Shown in pieces: positions 24,299-33,150 of a DNA stretch of 64,000 bases. Source of the stretch: Streptomyces polyasparticus (GTDB lineage: Bacteria > Actinomycetota > Actinomycetes > Streptomycetales > Streptomycetaceae); the NCBI RefSeq assembly GCF_014493765.1, contig NZ_JACTVJ010000017.1:1-64000 (forward strand), given 5' to 3'. Every line of letters starts with the position of its first letter. Position 1 is the first letter of the stretch. The translations under genes and the position numbers were made by a program. The notes below the pieces were generated by a model, which saw only the letters and a program-made list of their open reading frames with translations, made no database searches and was not told the DNA's origin.

Positions 24299-24312
24299 TT
24301 GAAGCGCTTCGA
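24299..24312. promoter_or_regulatory. LacI-type operator upstream of GH3
   Basis: TTGAAGCGCTTCGA lies about 22 bases before the GH3 start codon, where a bound repressor would block transcript initiation or early elongation. It matches the palindrome at 34319-34332 in all but one base. Confidence 0.72.
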
Positions 24313-24479
24313 TGCTGGTTTCCCTGACATGCACTGTCAAGGGTCCGCACCTCACCTGCCCCTCAACTCCCCTGTGTGCAGCACAGTTTGGTGCACAGAG
24401 TCGACTCAGGTCACCAGCCGGAAACCTCGGTCAGGTGTCTTGTCGGGTCCGGAAACCTTCCCTTAACCTCCGACCATTG

Positions 24480-24493
24480 TCGAAGCGCTTCAA
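24480..24493. promoter_or_regulatory. LacI-type operator upstream of the xyloglucan ABC operon
   Basis: TCGAAGCGCTTCAA lies 52 bases before the binding-protein ATG, in the divergent interval with GH3. The two operators in this 267-base interval are 181 bases apart, so looping or separate control of the two transcripts is possible. Confidence 0.72.
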
Positions 24494-24544
24494 CACGCAT
24501 CACCAGCCGCGCCATCACCTCCCTCTCCCGAAGGGCTGACGCAC

Positions 24545-26239
24545 ATGACCCCGCGCACCTCGACCGGCACCGCACCCGCAGGTGCCCCCAGCCGGAGAAG
24601 CTTCCTCGCCTCCACCGCCGTCGCCGCCGTGGCCGTCAGCGGCGGTGCGTCGCTGCTGACCGCTTGCGGAAGTCCGGGCGGCGGCAAGGACGGCACGACC
24701 TCCGGCAAGGACGCCAAGAAGGTGCTGCCCACGTTCATGGCGCGCACGATCGTCGCGCCGGACATCCCGTCCGAGCACGGCTCGTCCCTCGGCTTCCACA
24801 AGGCCCTTTCATCGGACCAATTGAAGTCCGCGGTGCCGGAGAAGCTGGGCAAGGGCCAGAAGATCACGGTCATGTCGCCGTACTGGGGCTCCCCGCCGAA
24901 GCAGGACAACCCGTACTACAAGGCCGCGAACGAAGCGATCGGCGTCGACATCACCTGGCAGAACCAGGACGGGATGCACTACGACGAGAAGCTCGGCGCG
25001 GTGCTCGCCTCCAGCCGGATCCCGGATGTGGTGGTGATCCCGGGCTGGAACATGGGCGGCAAGATCCCGAGCGCGATCATCAACAAGTTCGCGGACCTCG
25101 GCCCGTATCTCTCCGGCGACAAGGTGAAGAAGTACCCGAACCTCGCCGCGATCCCCACCGACGCCTGGCAGCGCGCCATCTTCGGCGGCAAGCTGCGCGG
25201 CCTGCCGATGCCGGCCAGCTACGTCCCCAACATCGTGCCGTACTACCGCAGCGACCTCTTCGAGGAGAAGGGGTACGAAGTCCCCACCTCGCCCCAGGAG
25301 TTCCTCGACCTGGCCAAGGAGATCACCCATGCCAAGGCAAAGGTGTGGGGCTGCGGGGACATGAAGTGGACCTCGTTCAACGTGTTCGGTGTCTTCTCGG
25401 GTGAGGAGAAGGCCCTCGGCTGGAACATGGTCGACGGCAAACTGCTCTACCGCATCGAGCAGGAGGAGTACCTCGAAGCCCTGGAGTGGGCCCGCAAGCT
25501 GTACGCGGCGGGTGTGGTGCATCCCGACGCCAAGGCGCAGCAGGGCGACGACGCCACCCGGTTCACCGCCGGCCAGGTCCTGATGTACAACGACGACATC
25601 TCGCACTGGTACGGCAAGACCGCCGAACAGCTGCCGCAGAACCCGAAGTTCACGATGTCGGGCATGGACATCTTCGGTCCCGACGGCGGCAAGCCCGTGC
25701 TCTACGCCAAGCAGCCCGCCGGCATCTTCGCGTTCGTCAGCAAGAACGCGGACAAGTCCGCGATCGAAGCGGCGCTCGCGGCGGCGAACTTCACGGCCTC
25801 GCCGTACGGCACCAAGGAGTACATGCTCACGAACTACGGCGTAGAGGGCACGCACTACGACATCAAGAACGGCCTTCCGGTCAAGAACGACAAGGGCAAC
25901 AACGAGGTCAACAACGCCTACGTGATGCTGGCATCGCCGGCCTCCACGCTCGCCCACCCCGATCTGCCGCAGATCACCCGCGACCAGGTCGCGTGGCAGC
26001 AGCGGCACGGGGCCCTCACCCGTAAGACCTCGTTCTACGGGCTGCAGGTCACCGAGCCCGCGAAGTACACCAACCTCTCCAACGACATGGAGGGCATGGA
26101 GGACGAGGTGGTGCGCGGCCGCAAGTCGATCGCCGATATGCAGCAGTTCATATCGACGTGGCGTTCCAAGGGCGGCGACCAGCTGCGCGACTGGTACAAG
26201 AAGCTCCTCGACGACGCCGGGTCCGCCGCGAACCGATGA
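24545..26239 (+). CDS. Oligosaccharide-binding lipoprotein of an ABC transporter (LipO/YtcQ type)
   Basis: 564 residues, longer than ordinary sugar-binding proteins. The leader combines a twin-arginine motif (SRRSFLASTAVAAVAVSGG) with a lipobox LLTAC, so it is probably TAT-exported and lipidated. Binding-domain blocks include WQNQDGMHYDEKLGAVLASSRIPDVVVIPG and VPNIVPYYRSDLFEEKGYEVPTSPQEF. Its stop overlaps the next permease start (ATGA). In this operon it should bind xyloglucan oligosaccharides, an inference from GH42, GH31, GH3 and GH12 nearby. Confidence 0.88.
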   Translation: MTPRTSTGTAPAGAPSRRSFLASTAVAAVAVSGGASLLTACGSPGGGKDGTTSGKDAKKVLPTFMARTIVAPDIPSEHGSSLGFHKALSSDQLKSAVPEKLGKGQKITVMSPYWGSPPKQDNPYYKAANEAIGVDITWQNQDGMHYDEKLGAVLASSRIPDVVVIPGWNMGGKIPSAIINKFADLGPYLSGDKVKKYPNLAAIPTDAWQRAIFGGKLRGLPMPASYVPNIVPYYRSDLFEEKGYEVPTSPQEFLDLAKEITHAKAKVWGCGDMKWTSFNVFGVFSGEEKALGWNMVDGKLLYRIEQEEYLEALEWARKLYAAGVVHPDAKAQQGDDATRFTAGQVLMYNDDISHWYGKTAEQLPQNPKFTMSGMDIFGPDGGKPVLYAKQPAGIFAFVSKNADKSAIEAALAAANFTASPYGTKEYMLTNYGVEGTHYDIKNGLPVKNDKGNNEVNNAYVMLASPASTLAHPDLPQITRDQVAWQQRHGALTRKTSFYGLQVTEPAKYTNLSNDMEGMEDEVVRGRKSIADMQQFISTWRSKGGDQLRDWYKKLLDDAGSAANR

Positions 26240-27267
26240 AGACCGCCGCCGCCCGGCCTTCCGCCGGAGAAGACTCCGCTCCCGGGGCTGAGCCTCCCGC
26301 CCCGGGAGCGGACACCGCACCACCTGCCCGTATCGGCCGCTGGGCGATGTTCCGCCTGCGGCTGCGCAGGGACGGCACCCGTCTGTGGATGACGCTGCCC
26401 GCGCTCCTTCTCGTGGTCGTCTTCGCCTACGTGCCGATCCTCGGCAACCTCGTGGCCTTCGAGGAGTACGACCCGTACGCCAGCGACAACGGCGTCGTGG
26501 CCATGTTCCACAGCGCCTGGGTGGGCCTCGAACAGTTCACGCGGATCTTCGAGGACCCGGCGTTCTGGGACGCGCTGCAGAACACCCTGGTCCTGTTCGT
26601 CCTGCAGCTGGTGCTGTTCTTCCCGATCCCGATCGCGCTCGCGCTGCTCATCAACTCCTTTGTGCGGCCCCGGGTGCGGGCCGTCGCCCAGGCGGTGCTC
26701 TACCTGCCGCACTTCTTCTCCTGGGTCCTGGTCATCACCGTCTTCCAGCAGATCTTCGGCGGCGCCGGGATCATCGCGCAGATCCTGCGGCAGAACGGCA
26801 TCGAGGGCTTCGACCTGATGACCGACCCGGGTCTGTTCAAGTTCCTGGTCACGGCCGAGGGCGTCTGGAAGGACGCCGGCTGGGGCATCATCGTCTTCCT
26901 CGCCGCGCTGGCCTCCGTCAGCCCGGATCTGTACGAGGCGGCGGCGGTGGACGGCGCGAACCGCTGGCGGCGCATGTGGCATGTCACGCTGCCCGCACTG
27001 CGGCCGGTGATCGCGCTGCTCCTCGTGCTGCGCGTCGGGGACGCCCTGACCGTGGGCTTCGAGCAGATCCTGCTGCAACGCGACGCCGTGGGCCCGGGCG
27101 CCTCGGAAGTCCTCGACACGTACGTGTGGTGGAACGGCATCCGCAACCAGGACTTCTCCTTCGCCGCGGCGGCCGGCCTGGTCAAGGGCCTGGTGGGCAT
27201 CACGCTGGTCCTGATCGCGAACAAGATGGCCCATCTCCTGGGCGAGCAGGGGGTGTACCGGAAATGA
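26236..27267 (+). CDS. Oligosaccharide ABC transporter permease, LplB type
   Basis: 343 residues. A Pro/Ala-rich cytoplasmic head of about 35 residues leads into six membrane segments; the EAA loop is YEAAAVDGANRWRRMWHVTLPALRP near residue 235. It ends GIRNQDFSFAAAAGLVKGLVGITLVLIANKMAHLLGEQGVYRK, typical of the LplB/YtcP pair. Translation begins inside the binding-protein stop codon (ATGA) with no separate ribosome site, so expression depends on coupling. Confidence 0.9.
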   Translation: MKTAAARPSAGEDSAPGAEPPAPGADTAPPARIGRWAMFRLRLRRDGTRLWMTLPALLLVVVFAYVPILGNLVAFEEYDPYASDNGVVAMFHSAWVGLEQFTRIFEDPAFWDALQNTLVLFVLQLVLFFPIPIALALLINSFVRPRVRAVAQAVLYLPHFFSWVLVITVFQQIFGGAGIIAQILRQNGIEGFDLMTDPGLFKFLVTAEGVWKDAGWGIIVFLAALASVSPDLYEAAAVDGANRWRRMWHVTLPALRPVIALLLVLRVGDALTVGFEQILLQRDAVGPGASEVLDTYVWWNGIRNQDFSFAAAAGLVKGLVGITLVLIANKMAHLLGEQGVYRK

Positions 27268-28214
27268 CCACCACGTACAGGGCTCCCAAGATGCCCACGT
27301 CGATGCAGCGGCCCGGACCGCCCGCGGCGCACAACCGCCCCGCCTGGGAGGAGCCGCCGACCAAGGTCGGACTCGCGAGCAAGGGTGTGGTCCTCGGCTT
27401 CGCGATGCTCGCGATCCTCTTCCCGCTGTGGATCGTGATCGTCACGAGCCTCTCCTCGAAGGAGACCATCACCAAAGCGGGCGGTCTGGTCCTCATCCCC
27501 CGCGAGATCACCTTCGTCGCGTACAGGGAACTGCTCAGCGGCGGCCAGGTCAGCCGGGCCACGCTGGTCAGTCTCGGGGTGACGCTGGTCGGCACCCTGT
27601 TCTCGGTGACGGTGTCGGTGCTGTGCGCGTACGGGCTCTCGCGCTCGGGCTCGCTGTGGCACCGCGGGATCCTGATGACGCTGCTCACCACGATGTTCTT
27701 CACGGCCGGTCTCATCCCGACGTATCTGCTCGTGCAGTCGCTCGGCCTGACCGACACCTATCTCGCGCTGATCCTGCCGAGCGCGGTGAGCGTCTTCAAC
27801 ATCCTTGTCCTGCGGGCGTTCTTCATGAACGTCTCGCAGGAGATCGTCGACAGCGCCCGGATCGACGGCGCCGGCGACTGGCGGATCCTGTGGCAGATCG
27901 TGCTTCCGCTCTCGCGTGCGGTGGTCGCGGTGATCGCGCTGTTCTACGCGGTCGGGTACTGGAGCGCCTGGTTCAACGCGTCCCTGTACCTCAACGACCA
28001 CGACATGCTCCCGCTGCAGAACGTGATGATCCAGGTGGTACAGCGCCAGGAGCCCCCGACGGGTCTCGGCCAGGCCGTGAAGGCCGGTCCGCTGTCCCCG
28101 CTCGCGGTGCAGATGGCGGTGATGGTGCTCGCGATGCTGCCGGTCACGGTGCTTTCGCCGTTCGTCCAGAAGCACTTCAAGAAGGGCATGCTGACCGGCG
28201 CGGTGAAGGGCTGA
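27264..28214 (+). CDS. Oligosaccharide ABC transporter permease, YtcP/LplC type
   Basis: 316 residues with six membrane segments, the EAA loop VDSARIDGAGDWRILWQIVLPLSRA near residue 195, and a C-terminus ending FVQKHFKKGMLTGAVKG. It overlaps the preceding permease by ATGA and is followed two bases after its stop by the GH42 gene. No ATPase is present in the operon, as for the pectin transporter, so a shared MsiK-like ATPase is the likely energy source. Confidence 0.9.
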   Translation: MTTTYRAPKMPTSMQRPGPPAAHNRPAWEEPPTKVGLASKGVVLGFAMLAILFPLWIVIVTSLSSKETITKAGGLVLIPREITFVAYRELLSGGQVSRATLVSLGVTLVGTLFSVTVSVLCAYGLSRSGSLWHRGILMTLLTTMFFTAGLIPTYLLVQSLGLTDTYLALILPSAVSVFNILVLRAFFMNVSQEIVDSARIDGAGDWRILWQIVLPLSRAVVAVIALFYAVGYWSAWFNASLYLNDHDMLPLQNVMIQVVQRQEPPTGLGQAVKAGPLSPLAVQMAVMVLAMLPVTVLSPFVQKHFKKGMLTGAVKG

Positions 28215-28216
28215 CT

Positions 28217-30304
28217 GTGGTGCTTTCTCTCGACGACTCCACCCGTGGCCGCCTCCTCTTCGGCGGCGATTACAACCCCGAGCAGTGGCCCGAGGAGGTC
28301 TGGCCCGAGGACATCGCGCTGATGCGCCGGGCCGGGGTCAACTCGGTCACCGTCGGCGTCTTCTCCTGGTCGCGGCTCGAACCGAGGCCCGGCGTCCACG
28401 AGTTCGGCTGGCTGGACCGGCTGCTCACGCTCCTTCACGAGGCGGGGATCGGCGTGGTCCTCGCCACGCCCACCGCCTCCCCGCCGCCCTGGCTCGGCGC
28501 CCGCCACCCGGAGACGCTGCCGCGCGACGAGCACGGCGAGATCGTCTGGTACGGCTCGCGCCAGCACTTCTGCCCGTCGAGCCCGGTCTACCGCTCGTAC
28601 GCGGCGGCCATCACGACGCGGCTCGTACAGCGGTACGCGGACCACCCGGCCCTGCGCCTGTGGCACATCAACAACGAGTACTGCACGCACTGCTGGTGCG
28701 ACGAGACCGCACGGCACTTCCGCGAGTGGCTGCGCAAGCGGCACGACGGCCTGGACGCACTCAACGAGTCCTGGGGAACGGCCTTCTGGTCCCAGGCGTA
28801 CGGCGACTGGGAGGAGATCCTGCCGCCGCGCCGCGCCCAGTACCTGCGCAACCCCGGCCAGGCCCTGGACTTCCGCCGCTTCACCTCGGACGCGCTGCTC
28901 GAGTGCTTTTCGATGGAGCGCGAGATCGTCCGCGCCCACAGCCCGGGCATCCCGGTCACCACCAACTTCATGCCGATGTGGGTGGGCCAGGACGCCTGGC
29001 GCTGGGCGGCCGAGGAGGATGTCGTCTCCGTCGACATCTATCCGGATCCCAAGGACCCGATGGGCGGCCAGCACAACGCGCTGATCTGCGACATGACCCG
29101 CGGCCAGGCGGACGGCCGCCCCTGGATGCTGATGGAACAGGCTGCGGGCCCGGTCAACTTCCGTGGCGTGAACCACGCCAAGCCGCGCGGTCTGAACCGG
29201 CTCCTGTCCTGGCAGGCGGTGGCGCGCGGCGCGGACGCCGTCTGCTACTTCCAGTGGCGCCAGTCACGCCAGGGAGCCGAGAAGTTCCACTCGGGGATGC
29301 TGTCGCACGCGGGCCCCGAGGGCCGCACGTACCGCGAAGTCGCCGAGATCGGCGGCGAGTTCGGCCGCATCGGCCCGCAGATCACCGGCACCCGCACCGA
29401 GCCCGCCCGGATCGCGCTCCTGCACGACTGGGACTCCTGGTGGGCGGGGCTCCAGGAGGGCCGGCTCTCCGACGCGGTCGACTATCCAGCGGTCCTGCGC
29501 GCCTGGCACAGCGCCTTGTGGGAGGCGGGCCTGCGCGCGGATTTCGTCCCACCGGACGCCGACCTGTCCCCGTACCGCCTGGCCGTCATTCCGCAGCTCT
29601 ACCTCCTGTCCGACGCCGCGATCGAGAACCTCACGTCGTACGTGGCGGACGGCGGCCACCTCGTCAGCGGCTTCCTCACCGGACTGGCGGACCCCGACGA
29701 CCGCATCCGCCCGGGCGGGATGGATCCCCGGCTGCGGGAGCTCTTCGGGATCAAGGTCCTGCACGAGTGGTGGCCGCTCGACGAAGGCGAGCGCGCCACG
29801 ACCGACACCTTCGAGGCCACCGTGTGGACCGAGGAGCTGGAGGCGGCACCCGGCGCCGAGACGGTCGCGGCGTACCGCGGCGGCGAACTCGACGGATTCC
29901 CGGCCGTGTTGCGCAACGGCCGCTCCTGGTACGTCTCCACGCTGCCGGTCCCCGCGGCCCTGCGCGATCTGCTCGCCTCGGTCGCGGGCGAGGCCGGTGT
30001 GCACCCCACGCTGCCCGGGCTCCCGCCGATGGTCGAGGCGGTGCGCCGCGGCGAGCTCCTGTTCCTCCTGAACCACGGCCGCGCGCCCGTACGGGTCGAG
30101 CTGCCCGGCGCGTATCGCGAACTCCTCGGCGGCACCGCCGCCGAGGGCTCCTTGGAGCTCGGCCGCCACGGCGTCGCCGTCCTGCGAGCGGCGGCGCCCC
30201 TGACTCCTCCGTCCGTTACTCAGAGCCTCAGCGACTCTCAGCATTCCGGGCTTCTCGGCTCGGAAGGTCCGTCTCGTCACCAGAGCGTCAGGGCTTCGGC
30301 TTGA
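28217..30304 (+). CDS. Glycoside hydrolase family 42 beta-galactosidase
   Basis: 695 residues, cytoplasmic. GH42 features: GGDYNPEQWPEEVW at the N-terminus, the acid/base Glu154 in WHINNEYCTHCW, nucleophile Glu307 in WMLMEQAAGPVNF, and the middle Rossmann-like domain (LAVIPQLYLLSDAAIENL). It should remove galactose from xyloglucan side chains. The family normally ends just after a GVAVLR-like strand. Here about 38 more residues (PPSVTQSLSDSQHSGLLG and on) follow, encoded by DNA that appears to belong to the neighbouring IS607 element. GTG at 28217 (or 28220) follows GAAGGG. Start and catalytic core look intact. Confidence 0.9.
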   Translation: MVLSLDDSTRGRLLFGGDYNPEQWPEEVWPEDIALMRRAGVNSVTVGVFSWSRLEPRPGVHEFGWLDRLLTLLHEAGIGVVLATPTASPPPWLGARHPETLPRDEHGEIVWYGSRQHFCPSSPVYRSYAAAITTRLVQRYADHPALRLWHINNEYCTHCWCDETARHFREWLRKRHDGLDALNESWGTAFWSQAYGDWEEILPPRRAQYLRNPGQALDFRRFTSDALLECFSMEREIVRAHSPGIPVTTNFMPMWVGQDAWRWAAEEDVVSVDIYPDPKDPMGGQHNALICDMTRGQADGRPWMLMEQAAGPVNFRGVNHAKPRGLNRLLSWQAVARGADAVCYFQWRQSRQGAEKFHSGMLSHAGPEGRTYREVAEIGGEFGRIGPQITGTRTEPARIALLHDWDSWWAGLQEGRLSDAVDYPAVLRAWHSALWEAGLRADFVPPDADLSPYRLAVIPQLYLLSDAAIENLTSYVADGGHLVSGFLTGLADPDDRIRPGGMDPRLRELFGIKVLHEWWPLDEGERATTDTFEATVWTEELEAAPGAETVAAYRGGELDGFPAVLRNGRSWYVSTLPVPAALRDLLASVAGEAGVHPTLPGLPPMVEAVRRGELLFLLNHGRAPVRVELPGAYRELLGGTAAEGSLELGRHGVAVLRAAAPLTPPSVTQSLSDSQHSGLLGSEGPSRHQSVRASA

Positions 30305-31734
30305 GGACGGTCTCTCGTTTCCGTCTGCCGCTGCTGCGGCAGGGTTGCGCCACCTGCCCGCCCCGCCCCGGCCGTGCGGCGGGGGCGGGTGGCGCGGGTC
30401 CTCTGGTCGGCTCCACGAGGCTTCGACACCGCCGGGGCGGTGTCCTGGTCTCCGGCCACTCCGGTACCAGTTGCTGCGGCCGCCGCGAGGGCGGCGAGGT
30501 TGAGTGCGGCGTTGTCGTCCCGGTCGATGACCAGGCCGCAGGCGTCGCACTGGTAGGTCCGGATGTGCAGCGGCAGTTTGGCTTTCACCGCGCCGCACCC
30601 GGAGCAGGTCTTGGAGGACGGGTACCAGCGGTCCGCGATCACCATGCGGGTGGCGTAGCGCTGGCGGCTCTTGAGGTCGAACTGGCGGCGGATCTCGCCG
30701 AATCCGGCGTCGGCGATCCGGCGGGCAAGGCGCCTGTTCTTCAGCATTCCGTCGACGTTGAGGTCTTCGACGACGATCGTGCCGTACTCGGCCGCCACAC
30801 TCGTGGTGAGCTTGTGCAGGGCGTCTTCGCGGAGGTTCGCTACCCGGTGATGCACCTTGTTACGGGCGGCGTTGGCCTTCTCCCAGCGCTTCGACGGCTG
30901 CCGCCCGGTCCGCCGGTCGGGGCCCTGACGGCGAGAGACGCACCGCGAGGCTCGGCGCAGCTGCCCCAGTGCCCGGTTGTAGCACCCGGGATGGGCGGTG
31001 GTGCGGATCTCGCCGGTGCTGTCGGCCATCACCGCGAGGGTCTTGATGCCGAGGTCGATCCCGACCGCCTTGTCCGGCCGCGCCACACGTTCGAGGTCCC
31101 GCTTGACCTCGGCCTGGAAGGAAACGAACCAGCGTCCTCGCTCGTGCCGCACGGTCGCGGACAGGATCCGCGCCGTCCCGGCCTTAACGCGGGTCAGGAG
31201 CTTCAACGTGGGCTCGTGCGTGCGGATCGTGCCCAACCTCGGCAGGGTCACATGCCGGCCGTCGGCGTCCACCCGGATGGTGCCGGTGGTGAACCGGCAG
31301 GCAAGGCGCGCCTTCCGCTTCGACTTGAACCGCGGCGCACCCATCCGCTTGCCGCGCCGCCGGCCGTCCTTCGACTTGGCGTAGTTGTCGAACGCGGCCG
31401 ACGCGTTCGCCAGACCGGTGGAGTACGCCTCCTTGGAGTTCTCCTCCCACCAGCGGGCGAACCTGGGGTCGGTGTGCTTGGCGGCGTTGAACGCCTTCCG
31501 CAACGCCGGCAACGACCACGGCCGCCACTCGGTCAGCGACTCTTCGGGGACGCCGTACGTCTCCTCGGCCTTGCGCTGCCACCACGAGGCGGTCACCCAG
31601 CCCACGGCCCAGTTGTATGCGGCACGCGCGGCACCGCAGTGCGACCGAAGCGCACGCTCCTGGGCGGCGTTCGGGTCCAGGGCGAAGCGGTACGCCTGGA
31701 CCACGAACCCGGGCTGCGGCCGGAACTTCTTCAC
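30277..31734 (-). CDS. tnpB: TnpB RNA-guided nuclease of the IS607-type element
   Basis: 485 residues, GTG start inside the tnpA stop codon (GTGA). The RuvC-like residues are all present: GIDLGIKTLAV (Asp227), IVVEDLNVDGM (Glu323) and DRDDNAALNL near residue 405. The zinc knuckle is complete (CSGCG and CDACG). The N-terminal wedge region reads AYRFALDPNAAQERALRSHCGAARAAYNW. A low-complexity Arg/Gly/Thr tail of about 70 residues follows the conserved core. Its last 28 bases overlap the GH42 coding region in antisense. Catalytic residues suggest a functional nuclease. Confidence 0.92.
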   Translation of the reverse strand: MKKFRPQPGFVVQAYRFALDPNAAQERALRSHCGAARAAYNWAVGWVTASWWQRKAEETYGVPEESLTEWRPWSLPALRKAFNAAKHTDPRFARWWEENSKEAYSTGLANASAAFDNYAKSKDGRRRGKRMGAPRFKSKRKARLACRFTTGTIRVDADGRHVTLPRLGTIRTHEPTLKLLTRVKAGTARILSATVRHERGRWFVSFQAEVKRDLERVARPDKAVGIDLGIKTLAVMADSTGEIRTTAHPGCYNRALGQLRRASRCVSRRQGPDRRTGRQPSKRWEKANAARNKVHHRVANLREDALHKLTTSVAAEYGTIVVEDLNVDGMLKNRRLARRIADAGFGEIRRQFDLKSRQRYATRMVIADRWYPSSKTCSGCGAVKAKLPLHIRTYQCDACGLVIDRDDNAALNLAALAAAAATGTGVAGDQDTAPAVSKPRGADQRTRATRPRRTAGAGRAGGATLPQQRQTETRDRPQAEALTLW

Positions 31735-32306
31735 TCGGCGGCCTCGCCCATCGCCACGGCCAGCGCGCGGGCGGCCCGGTTCTTCGCCGCCCGCCGCCCG
31801 CACAGGCGGGCGCACATCGACGTCAGCACCTCGGTGATGTCGTACACCAGATCATCGGCACTCTCGGTCGGGTCGAGGACGACCAGGCTCCGCCCGGACG
31901 CTGACAGCACGGCCTCCAAGTGCTCGACGCCGAACCGGGCCAACCGGTCACGGTGCTCCACCACGATCACCGCCGCCCGCGGGTCGGACAGCAGCCGGTG
32001 CAGCTTGCGGCGTCGCCCGTTCAACCCGGATCCCACCTCGGTCACGACCTCAGCGACCGGCAGGCCGAGACCGGTGGCCCCCTGGACCACACGGGCGACC
32101 TGCCGGTCAAGGTCCGGCTTCTGGTCCGCCGACGAGACCCGGCAGTACGCCACGACGCGGCCGGACGTCTCCCGGGTGGGCTCGTCGACCAGCCATGTGC
32201 CGGATGGCGTCTGGCACACCGGGACGGGCATACGGCCCTCTTTCGCCCACGCCCACGCGGTCTGGTAGTGCACACCGTTGCGCGCCGCCCACTCGGAAAG
32301 CTTCAC
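31731..32306 (-). CDS. tnpA: IS607-family serine recombinase TnpA
   Basis: 191 residues. A MerR-like N-terminal HTH (MKLSEWAARNGVHYQTAWAWAKEGRMP) is followed by a small serine-recombinase catalytic domain: VAYCRVSSADQKPDLDRQV with Ser58 as nucleophile, AVIVVEHRDRLARFGVEHLEAVL, and a C-terminal helix DDLVYDITEVLTSMCARLCGRRAAKNRA. This order, DNA-binding domain first, is characteristic of IS607 transposases. It is intact and overlaps tnpB. Its start lies 83 bases from the GH12 start on the other strand. Confidence 0.92.
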   Translation of the reverse strand: MKLSEWAARNGVHYQTAWAWAKEGRMPVPVCQTPSGTWLVDEPTRETSGRVVAYCRVSSADQKPDLDRQVARVVQGATGLGLPVAEVVTEVGSGLNGRRRKLHRLLSDPRAAVIVVEHRDRLARFGVEHLEAVLSASGRSLVVLDPTESADDLVYDITEVLTSMCARLCGRRAAKNRAARALAVAMGEAAE

Positions 32307-32389
32307 ACAATGAAGATAACAGGTGAGAAAGGCTGAGATTTACTGATGAAACAGGCAACAGTTGGCAACCCCCCACCGAGGGAGCACCA

Positions 32390-33094
32390 GTGAAGAGAAG
32401 CACCCACATACGCCTGCTCGCGTCCCCCGCACTCGGGCTCGCCCTCGCCGCCGGATTCACCACGGCCCCCGCGTCGGCCGCGACCTGGTCGACCTGCGAC
32501 CAGTGGGGCAACACCTCGATGAACGGCTACACGCTCTACAACAACATCTGGGGCGGCGGCGCCGGCACCCAGTGCTTCTGGGCCAACTCCGGTACCGACT
32601 GGGGTGTCTGGGCCAACCACCCCGACACCGGCGGCATCAAGTCGTACCCCAACGCGACCAAGGCCGTGAACAAGCCCATCGGTTCCATGAGTTCGCTCAC
32701 CAGCAGCTACAACGTGAGCGTGCCGAGCGCGGGCGCGTACAACACCTCGTACGACATCTGGGACACCGATCACGACTACGAGATCATGCTCTGGGTGAAC
32801 CAGTACGGCCCGGTCGGCCCGATCGGCAGCCACCAGGGCGATGTGTCGCTCGGCGGTCACACCTGGAAGGTCTACAAGGGCGACAACGGCGCGAACCAGG
32901 TGTTCTCGTTCCTGCGCACGTCCAACTCCAGCGCCGGCACGGTGAACATCCTGCCCATCCTGAAGTGGATCAAGGACACCAAGGGCTGGATGGGGAACGA
33001 GACCATCGGCGACGTCCAGTTCGGCTACGAGATCACCTCGTCGTCCGGTGGGCTGGACTTCCGTACCGACAGCCTTACGGTCAGCGCGAGTTGA
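32390..33094 (+). CDS. Secreted GH12 endoglucanase / xyloglucanase
   Basis: 234 residues with a Sec-type signal (LLASPALGLALAAGFTTAPASA, cleavage near residue 31) and the GH12 jelly roll. The nucleophile is Glu131 in DYEIMLW and the acid/base Glu214 in VQFGYEITS; Cys36 and Cys62 likely pair. GTG start with GGGAG upstream. With alpha-xylosidase, beta-galactosidase and beta-glucosidase genes beside it, xyloglucan is a likely substrate, though plain beta-1,4-glucan cannot be excluded. The IS607 end lies just 5' of it, so its transcription may now depend on sequence brought by or fused to the element. Confidence 0.9.
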   Translation: MKRSTHIRLLASPALGLALAAGFTTAPASAATWSTCDQWGNTSMNGYTLYNNIWGGGAGTQCFWANSGTDWGVWANHPDTGGIKSYPNATKAVNKPIGSMSSLTSSYNVSVPSAGAYNTSYDIWDTDHDYEIMLWVNQYGPVGPIGSHQGDVSLGGHTWKVYKGDNGANQVFSFLRTSNSSAGTVNILPILKWIKDTKGWMGNETIGDVQFGYEITSSSGGLDFRTDSLTVSAS

Positions 33095-33106
33095 TGCCGC
33101 CGCGCG

Positions 33107-33133
33107 GCCACGTCCTCCTCGTAGGGCGTGGCC
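33107..33133 (+). terminator. Weak hairpin after GH12
   Basis: A 7-bp stem GGCCACG/CGTGGCC with a 13-base loop lies 13 bases beyond the GH12 stop, between convergent GH12 and lacI. It has no T tract, so terminator strength is uncertain. Confidence 0.4.
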
Positions 33134-33150
33134 GCCTCGGGCGCTTGCGC

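Larger units (their letters stand above)
30200..32375 (-). mobile_element. IS607-type element (serine recombinase tnpA plus tnpB)
   Basis: tnpA and tnpB overlap by GTGA in the order expected for IS607-family elements. The outer ends are not certain. On the left, conserved GH42 sequence stops near 30190. On the right, the AT-rich stretch 32307-32375 (ACAATGAAGATAACAGGTGA and on) precedes the GH12 ribosome site. The 3' end of tnpB and the flank beyond it are where the omega RNA of TnpB systems normally lies, here overlapping the GH42 3' end. Both proteins look intact, so the element may be active. Confidence 0.8.

Noticed and set aside
24278-24355. Longer GH3 start at 24355
   Set aside because: The added residues are encoded by the operator palindrome region, and GAGGAG sits before the GTG at 24277.
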